Assembly (NCBI GenBank): GCA_003242885.1 | Contig: QKMZ01000004.1 | Span: 124,001 to 188,000 of the forward strand | DNA from: Candidatus Melainabacteria bacterium | GTDB lineage: Bacteria > Cyanobacteriota > Vampirovibrionia > Obscuribacterales > Obscuribacteraceae | DNA: 64,000 bases | Reading direction: 5' to 3' | Shown: piece by piece, positions 55,361 to 62,720 of the stretch | How the letters are laid out: the number at the start of each line of letters is the position of its first letter | How positions within the stretch are numbered: the first letter of the stretch is position 1 | Made by a program: the position numbers and the translations under genes | The notes under the pieces: generated by a model | The model's database searches: none | What the model was told of the DNA's origin: nothing | Seen by the model: the letters and a program-made list of their open reading frames with translations, nothing else

Positions 55361-55462
55361 TTCCATCGCTTCAATGTACTTACATGCTCCTAATTGCGCT
55401 TCGACGCTGAGTGATGGCTTTTCTTCAAAACCACAACCTATACTACTTTGTATCGTATGTGC

Positions 55463-55517
55463 TCAAAAAAGCAAGAGCGACCAAAATCCAGGTTTTAAAA
55501 CCCGTGAGATTGGTCGC
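55463..55517 (-). terminator. terminator of the microprotein operon
   Basis: On the minus strand GCGACCAA (55517-55510) and TTGGTCGC (55484-55477) enclose a GGGTTTTAAAACC sub-hairpin and are followed by TCTTGCTTTTTTG. A second hairpin, GGCTAAC/GTTAGCC, lies at 55526-55543. Confidence 0.8.
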
Positions 55518-55552
55518 CCCGCTCAGGCTAACGCCAGGTTAGCCGGTTGCTG

Positions 55553-55621
55553 TTAACGCTTGTTGTTGAACAGCATGACGACGCACACGACGGCGACGCC
55601 AATGAGAAGCCACGTAAGCAT
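55553..55621 (-). CDS. 22-residue membrane microprotein
   Basis: The frame encodes MLTWLLIGVAVVCVVMLF followed by NNKR, a single transmembrane helix with almost no flanking sequence. AAGGAG lies 9 nt before the ATG in GAGCAAAGCCATG. It is a tandem paralogue of the gene at 55715-55780, with a similar leader. Both lie downstream of a three-helix membrane protein gene. Function unknown. Confidence 0.65.
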   Translation of the reverse strand: MLTWLLIGVAVVCVVMLFNNKR

Positions 55622-55714
55622 GGCTTTGCTCCTTGAACTCGTGGTTGATTGCAACAACAGTTCGGTCTAAGACGACCTGAGGCTCGACACTTTCCGCGTT
55701 AGCTCGATGAGCGA

Positions 55715-55780
55715 TTAGCGGTTGGTGAACATCATGGCGACGGCAACCAGCAGGATGCCGACGATAATCCACGTAAACAT
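55715..55780 (-). CDS. 21-residue membrane microprotein (tandem paralogue)
   Basis: The frame encodes MFTWIIVGILLVAVAMMF followed by TNR, aligning without gaps to the downstream copy (M-x-T-W-x-x-x-G pattern, Asn-Lys/Arg end). CTGGAG precedes the ATG in GAGCAAATCCATG, as in the second copy. The two copies differ at many codons but keep a hydrophobic helix and start context, which argues for real translation. Confidence 0.65.
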   Translation of the reverse strand: MFTWIIVGILLVAVAMMFTNR

Positions 55781-55831
55781 GGATTTGCTCCAGAACTAGA
55801 GGTTGTTTGCAGCAACACTGATGCTCCGACT

Positions 55832-56119
55832 TTAGAGCTCGACTTGATCTCCCGAGGGAAGCGAGAGTCTAAAGTAGACGACGCTAATGAATCCAATCAC
55901 GCCGGTCATGACTGCAACGAATGGGTCGGGTACGAGCGTGTACCAAGCCCAAGCGTGAATAGCAGCCAGACCAAAAACCGTGATGTATTCGACGATGCCC
56001 TTCATGGGAAAGCGACTGAACGACGCAGCCCAGAAGAACAACGCTTGAAATAGCAAGCCGGTGAGTGCGGAGCCGAGAACAAACGCAAGCAGGTACAGAA
56101 GTGCCAGAAACTGAAGCAT
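55832..56119 (-). CDS. three-helix small membrane protein
   Basis: A 95-residue protein with hydrophobic segments LQFLALLYLLAFVLGSALTG, IVEYITVFGLAAIHAWAWYTL and FVAVMTGVIGFISVVYFRL. AAAGGAG is 7 nt before the ATG. It lies 51 nt upstream of the two microprotein genes on the same strand and is probably cotranscribed with them. Function unknown. Confidence 0.7.
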   Translation of the reverse strand: MLQFLALLYLLAFVLGSALTGLLFQALFFWAASFSRFPMKGIVEYITVFGLAAIHAWAWYTLVPDPFVAVMTGVIGFISVVYFRLSLPSGDQVEL

Positions 56120-56236
56120 AGTTAGCTCCTTTCACCAGCTGACAGCAGCGGATTTGTTCGCCGTAGAAGAGCGGCACAAGCCCCTCTACGGGTTATCGCA
56201 AAAGCGAATTACCTAGCGAACAACCGCGCCGGCGCC

Positions 56237-56458
56237 TTACTTCTTCTTCTTCTTGCAGCAGTCCTTGGGGTCGGTCTTGTCGTGGTCGGCGCAGGTGCCG
56301 GACTTCTTCGAGCCCTTGCAGCCGCAGCCTTCCTTTTCACCGTCCTTCTTGGTGCCGTCCTTCGTCTTCATCTTCTCGATGGCCTGACGGTCCTGCTCGC
56401 GAGCCCACTGATCTTCAGCAGCCTTGCCGCGATCGCCGAGGGGGGATTTGTTGGACAT
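56237..56458 (-). CDS. small Lys/Cys-rich hypothetical protein
   Basis: A 73-residue protein. It begins MSNKSPLGDRGKAAEDQWAR, and its N-terminal helix (GDRGKAAEDQWAREQDRQAI) is reminiscent of IF1/zeta-type ATPase inhibitors and similar short proteins. The C-terminal half is rich in Lys with five cysteines (EGCGCKGSKKSGTC, KDCCKKKKK), which could bind metal. AAAGGA is about 7 nt before the ATG. It may be the first gene of the small-membrane-protein run below it. Confidence 0.65.
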   Translation of the reverse strand: MSNKSPLGDRGKAAEDQWAREQDRQAIEKMKTKDGTKKDGEKEGCGCKGSKKSGTCADHDKTDPKDCCKKKKK

Positions 56459-56951
56459 AGGGAGTTCCTTTCGTTTCGATTTTCAGATTGTTCTTTCACA
56501 CGCACATCTACACTCACACTTCGCTCAACGAACCGACCGACAGCCGAAATTCATTTCCAAAACCAAAACGTATCTCTACTTCAAAGACACTGTGCGCGTC
56601 TAAGAAGCAAAAACTCTCGGTAAAGCGAGATTAGGTTTTGATTTTGATGAGGAAGTTGGAGGAGAAAGAAATACGAGTGAAACGTGATTACTCTACGAAT
56701 AAAGGCCTGTAGATACGCGCGTGTAATGCAAACTTTTGCAACTGCGCATCACGCAACACTCGTTCACGATCCAGCGAAACCTCAAACAACCACACCTTTG
56801 GCAACCCACCCTCCTTCTCGTTATCGCTCGCGTAGCCGCACAACCACTTGGCAGCAATGTGTGTTTTTCTTGCTTCACGCTTTCACCATCGTCGTGAAAA
56901 ACCGCTCAGAATGTACGATATGAAAGGATCGATCAGGACGTTCTAAACTAA
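56459..56951. other. intergenic region, no gene recognised
   Basis: About 490 bp between diverging genes. No open frame, hairpin or promoter here is convincing. Confidence 0.4.
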
Positions 56952-57137
56952 ATGCTCGAAGAACACTTCTTCACTTGTCCTTATTGCTGGGAAGAAATAT
57001 CAATGTTGCTCGACCTCAGCTCAGGAGGGCAGGAATATGTGGAAGACTGCGAAGTCTGCTGCAATCCTATTTCCATCTCCTATCAAGCCGAAGACGGCTC
57101 TATCACCTCATTCTCAGCCGAACCACTTCAGCAATAA
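56952..57137 (+). CDS. CPXCG-type cysteine-rich protein
   Basis: A 61-residue protein with two zinc-ribbon knuckles, CPYC (residues 9-12) and CEVCC (residues about 33-37), and the pattern EEISMLLDLSSGGQEYVEDC typical of the CPXCG-motif family. Members are small cytoplasmic proteins of unknown role. No strong Shine-Dalgarno sequence is visible. Confidence 0.85.
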   Translation: MLEEHFFTCPYCWEEISMLLDLSSGGQEYVEDCEVCCNPISISYQAEDGSITSFSAEPLQQ

Positions 57138-57148
57138 CCAATTGAACT

Positions 57149-57172
57149 CGCGGCGCATGACGTCGCCCCTAC
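57149..57172. repeat. GTAGGGG-family palindrome before the DHH-like gene
   Basis: GCGGCGCATGACGTCGCC followed by CCTAC. It is a degenerate member of the family, ending 13 nt before the ATG at 57185, so it could affect translation. Confidence 0.6.
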
Positions 57173-57184
57173 AAAAAACGCACC

Positions 57185-58252
57185 ATGATCAAACTTACCA
57201 TCAACAATGTGCCGACTCTTTTCATCAAGGCTTTCACGCCTGAAGATGTAGAGACAATCATTGGTTTCGTTCGCGATGCTTTCAAGTTTCACTCATCAAG
57301 CAGCAACACTATCCTCTTTATCGATACACCAATCACAAACGCAACAGTCGAAGCTGTGGAGCGGTTGACGGATGAAGGATTTGACGTAGTCTTTCGCGAC
57401 CATCACGGCATTGATGGCGAACCAACCAACGACCGTGAAGCGCGGGTGGTCAAAGCAACGCACAAGCTAAGACAAATGCTTGGCGATAATTGCACGATTA
57501 CGGTTCGCAGATTGCATCCTGCTTGCAGCACATTAGTAAAGGCAGGAGAGTTTGCCGGTGCTGTTGCCATCATTGCCGACCCTGATGCAGACGGACTAAC
57601 AGCAGCAATGAAAGCGGCAGGGATCACTTACGAAGGGCTAGACGAAGACGCCGCAAAACTTGACGGTGAGCCACAATTGCAAGTTACAGGCACGCCGATC
57701 AGTCAGCTTTTGGCGAAGGGAATAGCCGTAATTCCATCATATGATGCAACAAAGCCAAAAGACAGAGAGATCGCTCATCAAAAACTTTTCTCGGACTGGC
57801 TTAAAGCCGTAGAAGGAAATGAAGCCGCGCGAAACAGACTCGAGGAGCAGGTTGAAAACTACGATCAAGCAGTGATAGTTTCGCACGAACTTGTAAAATC
57901 CGCTGTAATGGTTACACCAGGGGTGGTGCTGGTTGACGTTTCCAACAAACCTCTATTCGATCCGGGCACACTTAACGCACTGCTTGAAACCGAGACCACA
58001 TGCCAGATTACAGTCATTCGCAAAGACCTCGGGCCGATTGCAGCCGTGCACGGAATTCAATACAGTCTGGCCGTCGCCAAGTCATATCAAAATCAGATCA
58101 ATTTGCATGAGCTGGTTCCAAAAGACGCAAAATCAAGCCCAGAAGTCGGCATCATCTCTAACGTTTCGTTTCTCTTGCACACATCTGAAGAAGTTTGGAA
58201 AACAGAAGTTCTTCCCCGGCTTAAAGCGGGTAAATGCGTTGCAAGTATTTAA
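57185..58252 (+). CDS. DHH-like phosphoesterase superfamily protein with unusual motif order
   Basis: A 355-residue protein. It has VVFRDHHGID (residues about 69-78), RRLHPACSTLVKAGEFAGAVAII, and ADPDADGLTAAMKAAGI (about 131-147). Both DHH and DxDxDG elements of DHH phosphoesterases are present, but here DHH comes before the DPDADG motif; in NrnA/RecJ-like enzymes the D-D motif is first. The C-terminal part (QITVIRKDLGPIAAVHGIQYSLAVAKSYQNQINL) is unassigned. No clear binding site precedes the ATG. The gene ends 4 nt inside the convergent receiver-domain gene. Confidence 0.65.
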   Translation: MIKLTINNVPTLFIKAFTPEDVETIIGFVRDAFKFHSSSSNTILFIDTPITNATVEAVERLTDEGFDVVFRDHHGIDGEPTNDREARVVKATHKLRQMLGDNCTITVRRLHPACSTLVKAGEFAGAVAIIADPDADGLTAAMKAAGITYEGLDEDAAKLDGEPQLQVTGTPISQLLAKGIAVIPSYDATKPKDREIAHQKLFSDWLKAVEGNEAARNRLEEQVENYDQAVIVSHELVKSAVMVTPGVVLVDVSNKPLFDPGTLNALLETETTCQITVIRKDLGPIAAVHGIQYSLAVAKSYQNQINLHELVPKDAKSSPEVGIISNVSFLLHTSEEVWKTEVLPRLKAGKCVASI

Positions 58253-59007
58253 ACGCCAAATCTTTCCATCGCCTTTTTCAAAATTTCCGCAGCTTTCGCA
58301 CCAACTGTGTGGTCAGCCATGAAGCGCGTTCTAAATGAGTCAAGCTTACCTTGAACCGCGGTTGGCTCTTTCAAAATTCCACCTACACTAATTTCTTTGT
58401 TTACCAGCGCACCAAAAACTGATGGCTTCAGATCGGCTGCAATCGCACCTTCTTTTAACATCGCAGCATTCATTGTCGGCTGCGAACTGATGCCAACGCT
58501 GGCAACATGCTGCGCTGTAAGTCGCTCCACAACTTGCGCTCCGGTGACCTTACCGGCAAGATCTCCATCAACAAATGCGGCATGAAAACGTTCCAAATGT
58601 ACAGGCACCGGCTGACCACTTGGTCCGGTCGCAATACCTGCCTTCAGCGCTTTCAAGTCCTCGGCACCAGTTACCCAAGTTACTCGATTGCCCTGCGACT
58701 CGAGAGTCTCTTTAAATGCATTGCCGAACATAGCGCTATCTTCAACGAGCAAGACGTCATTCTTGGCAGTGGGTAAGAGTTTCGCCAACTTACCCCGGCT
58801 GAGAACCGCAGCACCGACAACTACTGCTGTTCCACCTACAACTAAAGCTGTTTCTCCAGGATTCTCGTAGGCTGCTTGCCACAAGCTATTGGAAGCGTCA
58901 GCTTTGTCTGCCGAAATTCTGGCAACATTATCAGCACCTGCTTCTGCCACCATCTGACTAGATAGTGAGCTGCCAAATGCTTCGCCTGTCTGGTTCGGAC
59001 CAGCCAT
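58249..59007 (-). CDS. membrane-associated receiver-domain-like protein
   Basis: A 252-residue protein. The N-terminus is polar, followed by a Gly/Val-rich hydrophobic stretch (GETALVVGGTAVVVGAAVLS, about residues 51-70). A response-regulator-like domain follows, with DVLLVEDSAMFGNAFKETL (acidic pocket), AAFVDGDL (candidate phospho-Asp), VGISSQPTM (Ser/Thr position) and ADLKPSVFG (Lys). No DNA-binding output domain follows and no histidine kinase is close. TGGAG is 6 nt before the ATG. Confidence 0.75.
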   Translation of the reverse strand: MAGPNQTGEAFGSSLSSQMVAEAGADNVARISADKADASNSLWQAAYENPGETALVVGGTAVVVGAAVLSRGKLAKLLPTAKNDVLLVEDSAMFGNAFKETLESQGNRVTWVTGAEDLKALKAGIATGPSGQPVPVHLERFHAAFVDGDLAGKVTGAQVVERLTAQHVASVGISSQPTMNAAMLKEGAIAADLKPSVFGALVNKEISVGGILKEPTAVQGKLDSFRTRFMADHTVGAKAAEILKKAMERFGV

Positions 59008-59362
59008 TGAATCTCCATTTTTTTTACCGGGAGGTTTGTAAAACCCATATTAGAGACGGCTCTCATCTAAGACACTGGGGAGACTACGATTTCCTGATTA
59101 AAAAACCCCGAAAGCACGACAGGCAAACGAAAGGAAGCTTTAGACAATTACGATCAGCCCGATTCAAAGAGAATGCTTATACCAACGCCGAACTACAAAT
59201 GACAAACAGCAAATGTAAACAGACGGCCGCAAACGCCCGTCCGCCAGAACGTGCCTATATGCGTGTGCTATACTCAGATTCCGGTGTGTAGGCTGGCAAG
59301 TGATTCCTCATTAACCACCCCCGACTCACCGAAATGTCCGTCGGGCTTAGACTGACGAACAT

Positions 59363-59436
59363 GGGATCGTAGCTCAGTTGGTTAGAGCGCCTGCCTGTCA
59401 CGTAGGAGGTCGCGGGTTCGAGTCCCGTCGGTCCCG
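59363..59436 (+). tRNA. tRNA-Asp (GTC anticodon)
   Basis: A complete cloverleaf: acceptor GGGATCG/CGGTCCC with one wobble pair, D-arm GCTC...GAGC, anticodon stem CCTGC/GTAGG with loop CTGTCAC (anticodon GTC at 59397-59399), variable loop AGGTC, and T-arm GCGGG/CCCGT with TTCGAGT. The discriminator base is G. CCA is not encoded. ATTTTTAAAAAAAA follows. Confidence 0.97.
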
Positions 59437-59526
59437 TATTTTTAAAAAAAACGGTTTATACCGGACAGATCAATAGATCAAATCGGCGTCCCAGTATTAC
59501 CGTACCGAACACATAAAGCCGCTCAC

Positions 59527-60819
59527 ATGAAGGCACATAGCTTATCCAGAAAGCTAAATCGAGTGAGTGGTGTTGTCGCGTATTCAATTCTGCTGGCTGT
59601 TTCCTTCGAAACAACCGCGATCGTTTTCAACACTCCTGGTGCAATGGTCTGCGCAGACCCACACGACAGCATGGGTCGGTGGGCGCCGGACGAACGCTGG
59701 GCGAAGTGGCAGGAGGACTTTGACAGGGGCTACAGCGCGTACAAACGCAAAGACTATGTCCTTGCCCAGAAGATCTATTTAAAGACGCTGGAGAAGGCCA
59801 AGGCTTACGGAGACAATCCATCTAAGTGCGTAGAGGTTTTGGCAAAACTCATTTGCGCCATCATCGACCAGGGCGATGCGAAAAAGGCTGAGCCGTACTT
59901 TCAGGAAGTAATGACGCTCGCCGGCAACCTCAATAAGAAGAACGCACTCGATGAAGTAGCCGCCCTTGCCATGGAAGACCTCGCCAACACCTATGCCGAA
60001 CACAGTGGCGTCACTCGGGGCGACTTGCCGTATGGACGTGCTAATCAACTGAAAGCACTTTATGCCTTGCAGCACACCATCGACATTGAAACAAAAGTAT
60101 TTGGTGACAAACACCCAAAGCTAATCGAGGTAAGAAGCCAATACGCCTCAGTTTGCCTCACACAAAAAGATTGGAATGCGGCAAGAGTTCAGCTGGAAAA
60201 GATTCGCAGCGATATGAGAGGACTAACAGGCAAAGCGTGGGTTCACAGCTCTCGCTGGCTGATTTATCTCGCCTGTGTCTATGAAAAACTCGGACGAAAA
60301 GATGATGCAGAGAAGTTGTTCGCCGAATTGAAAACTCACTACGATCAGGCTGGCATGTCCGGTGAAATCGAGAGGTATCGCTTCAGTTTCTGCTGCATGT
60401 ATGCTGATTACGACGGTGCGGAAGTTTGGTGTCGCAAACAACTAGCTGATGCTATCAAGACGAAAAGCAAATACAAAGAATTACTTGCTTATCGTAATTT
60501 CGGCTATCTCAGTGAAGGACGAGGCAAATACGCAGATGCAGAGAAGAACTTTCGCAAAGCTTATGAGATGGCAAAAATTGAATTGAAACGCGACGGCACG
60601 CATAAGTTTATCGAGATGTCTAACGAAATAGAACGTTCGATGCGCAATCAGCATAAGAACAAAGAAGCCGATCAGTTCCGCGCGCAAGAGGCTGCCTTCG
60701 TTCGTTCTGCAAATCCTCTCTTCAAATCAACCACGCGCCTCTATCAAGAAGAAATGGACGTCTTGAAAGACATCGATTCCATTTCAAACAAAAGCAGAAA
60801 AGAACTCCGGAATAAGTAA
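59527..60819 (+). CDS. exported TPR-like repeat protein
   Basis: A 430-residue protein with an N-terminal hydrophobic signal (VSGVVAYSILLAVSFETTAIVF). TPR-like helical repeats follow over most of its length (FDRGYSAYKRKDYVLAQKIY, VCLTQKDWNAARVQLEKI, CVYEKLGRKDDAEKLFAELK, LSEGRGKYADAEKNFRKAYE). It should be a periplasmic scaffold. The start has no strong binding site, but the signal sequence supports ATG 59527. Confidence 0.78.
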   Translation: MKAHSLSRKLNRVSGVVAYSILLAVSFETTAIVFNTPGAMVCADPHDSMGRWAPDERWAKWQEDFDRGYSAYKRKDYVLAQKIYLKTLEKAKAYGDNPSKCVEVLAKLICAIIDQGDAKKAEPYFQEVMTLAGNLNKKNALDEVAALAMEDLANTYAEHSGVTRGDLPYGRANQLKALYALQHTIDIETKVFGDKHPKLIEVRSQYASVCLTQKDWNAARVQLEKIRSDMRGLTGKAWVHSSRWLIYLACVYEKLGRKDDAEKLFAELKTHYDQAGMSGEIERYRFSFCCMYADYDGAEVWCRKQLADAIKTKSKYKELLAYRNFGYLSEGRGKYADAEKNFRKAYEMAKIELKRDGTHKFIEMSNEIERSMRNQHKNKEADQFRAQEAAFVRSANPLFKSTTRLYQEEMDVLKDIDSISNKSRKELRNK

Positions 60820-60891
60820 GCGAAGCGTGGGGGCGCCCAAAATTCTCTTTTAAAACCAACATCCCGAGCGGTATTGGAATACTCAGTGTTA

Positions 60892-60966
60892 CTGCCGGCT
60901 AGAAGCTGGCGCTCTGGCTTATCAGCACAAATGCCGGCGAGCCGCCGGCGCTCCCAGGTTAGCGGG
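60892..60966. repeat. two palindromic units at the 3' end of dnaN
   Basis: TGCCGGCTAGAAGCTGGCGC (60892) and TGCCGGCGAGCCGCCGGCGC (60932) are related units, each followed by a CTC...GG-TTA-type end. The second matches the element at 13640-13672. Confidence 0.65.
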
Positions 60967-62179
60967 CTTGAACCGGCATCAGCAGGTAACGGTATTTGTC
61001 GTCGGCGCCGGTTTTGATGATGATTGGTTTCAACGGACCAGTCATCTCCATGCGGATTGGTGCGCCTGCAAGACGCTGCAGCACGTCAATCAAATAGCGA
61101 ACGTTGACTGCGATATCGAGCACTTGTCCTTCGAATTGGACTTGTGTTTCGTCTTGTGCTTGACCGACATCAGGCGTGTTTGCAGAAACTTGGAGAGTAT
61201 CGCCTTCGAAGTGCAACTTCACCAGGTGAGTGCGATCGTCAGACATAACAGCGACGCGCTCAATGGATGAGACGAAATCATCTGCCTTCAGCTCGCCGAG
61301 GTATTTGTACTCTGTTGGGAAAAGCTCTTGGTAGCGCGGATATTCCCCACCAATCAAACGGGAAGAAAGATAATGTGTTTCGGTTTCAAAAACAATTTGT
61401 CCGCTCACCATTGCAATGCGAACTTCCTTCATTGAACCGGAACCATCTTTGGCACCTTTCTCGCCTTCTTGCGCATCTAGCAATTTCACCAATTCGGTGC
61501 AAGCGCGTGCCGGCACGATGGCTTTCAAATACATCGGTTTGTCGAGAGTTGCCGTTGCAGATTTTTGACCTTCTTCGGTCTCTTTATCGCCTTCTACACG
61601 ACGTGAAGAGCGAGCGCTGACGCTCAATTCTTCTTTTCGGTGAGCAAGCCGGCTGCCATCAGTGGCGGTGCATTCGAAAATGCCTTCGTTGATGACGAGG
61701 TAGACGCCGCCCAGTACGCTGGACGCATCGTAGTTAGCTGCTGCGAAGCTGGTTTGTTGGATTGAGCGGCGAAGAACATCAGACGGCATCAAGACTCCGT
61801 CTACGTTACCGCTGTCTACGAGTTTCGGGAAATCGTCAGAGGGCAAGCCGGTCAAATTGAATTTCGAGCGCTCGCATGTGACTGTTGTCTCTAAAGTCTC
61901 TGGATTGACTTTGAAGCGCACCGTTTTGTTAGGCAGCTTGCTCACAACTTCCAAGAGCTTTTTACCAGGAAGAGTTACCGAACCCTTCTCTTCGATCATG
62001 CCGGGTACTTTGGTCTCGATAGTGATATCGAGATCTGTGCCCTGAAATCTCAAAGTGCTGTTCTCTCTTGTCTCAATGAGAACGTTACTGAGAATAGGTT
62101 GTACAACGCGTGTCGCCACTGCGCTTGTGACATCTCGCAGTGCTTTAACAAGCACGTCCTTTTGGACATCGAACTGCAT
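60959..62179 (-). CDS. dnaN: DNA polymerase III subunit beta (sliding clamp)
   Basis: The 406-residue sliding clamp tethers the replicase to DNA. It shows QFDVQKDVLVKALRDVTSAV, the ILSNVLIET motif, LRFQGTDLDITIETKVPG, the LPGKKLLEVVSKLP segment and the C-terminal YLLMPVQ. It is slightly longer than usual (about 370) because of an insert near residues 190-245 (SVSARSSRRVEGDKETEEGQ, DAQEGEKGAKDGSGSMKE). GAGG is about 9 nt before the ATG. It follows dnaA on the same strand across a 541-bp origin-like gap. Confidence 0.97.
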   Translation of the reverse strand: MQFDVQKDVLVKALRDVTSAVATRVVQPILSNVLIETRENSTLRFQGTDLDITIETKVPGMIEEKGSVTLPGKKLLEVVSKLPNKTVRFKVNPETLETTVTCERSKFNLTGLPSDDFPKLVDSGNVDGVLMPSDVLRRSIQQTSFAAANYDASSVLGGVYLVINEGIFECTATDGSRLAHRKEELSVSARSSRRVEGDKETEEGQKSATATLDKPMYLKAIVPARACTELVKLLDAQEGEKGAKDGSGSMKEVRIAMVSGQIVFETETHYLSSRLIGGEYPRYQELFPTEYKYLGELKADDFVSSIERVAVMSDDRTHLVKLHFEGDTLQVSANTPDVGQAQDETQVQFEGQVLDIAVNVRYLIDVLQRLAGAPIRMEMTGPLKPIIIKTGADDKYRYLLMPVQAR

Positions 62180-62241
62180 ATATACAACCTCGCACGTAAA
62201 TGTGAACAGGAAAGTAAAGAGTAACTTCCTGACAGGCCCCA

Positions 62242-62715
62242 GATCAAGTGTTTTTCGGAGTGTTTTCTAGGCTGTGTGCCAGTTCTTTAGTGTTTGCGGC
62301 TTTCTGAATTCGCTTTGATTTTTGACTGAAACCGGTTCTCGATCCTGATCGATATAGATCTGCATCGATTTCCGTATCGGATCGATCGTTATTCAGTTTG
62401 TTTGAAACCTAGAATTCAAGCCAGTTCTGATGCCGGATCGTTATGCATATCTTTCGTGCTATCTGATCGGATCCCGCTCTCTGACGGTCCTTTGCTATTG
62501 GCTGTTACTTCCGGTTTTATAAAATTACTAAATAAGAAGTAGTAGGGCCGGGCGTTTTCTGTAGATAACGCTTGAAACGCAATCAGGCAAAACATTTCGC
62601 ATGTCAGAAACCTGTAGACGGGGTGTGTAAAACACGATCGATCAAAAACCTGTCGTGTAGCGTATTACACAGTTCGTCTACAAGAAACCGACAGATTTTC
62701 TACAAGTTTTCTACA
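62242..62715. other. putative replication origin (oriC) between dnaA and dnaN
   Basis: The 541-bp gap holds DnaA-box-like 9-mers. TTTTCTACA occurs at 62696-62704 and 62707-62715, TGTAGATAA (complement TTATCTACA) at 62560-62568, TGTAGACGG at 62613-62621, and CGTCTACA at 62675-62682. The first is one base from the cyanobacterial box TTTTCCACA. Eleven GATC sites lie at 62242-62643 (about two would be expected). An AT-rich stretch (62515-62545) could be the unwinding element. Confidence 0.6.
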
Positions 62716-62720
62716 GGCAC

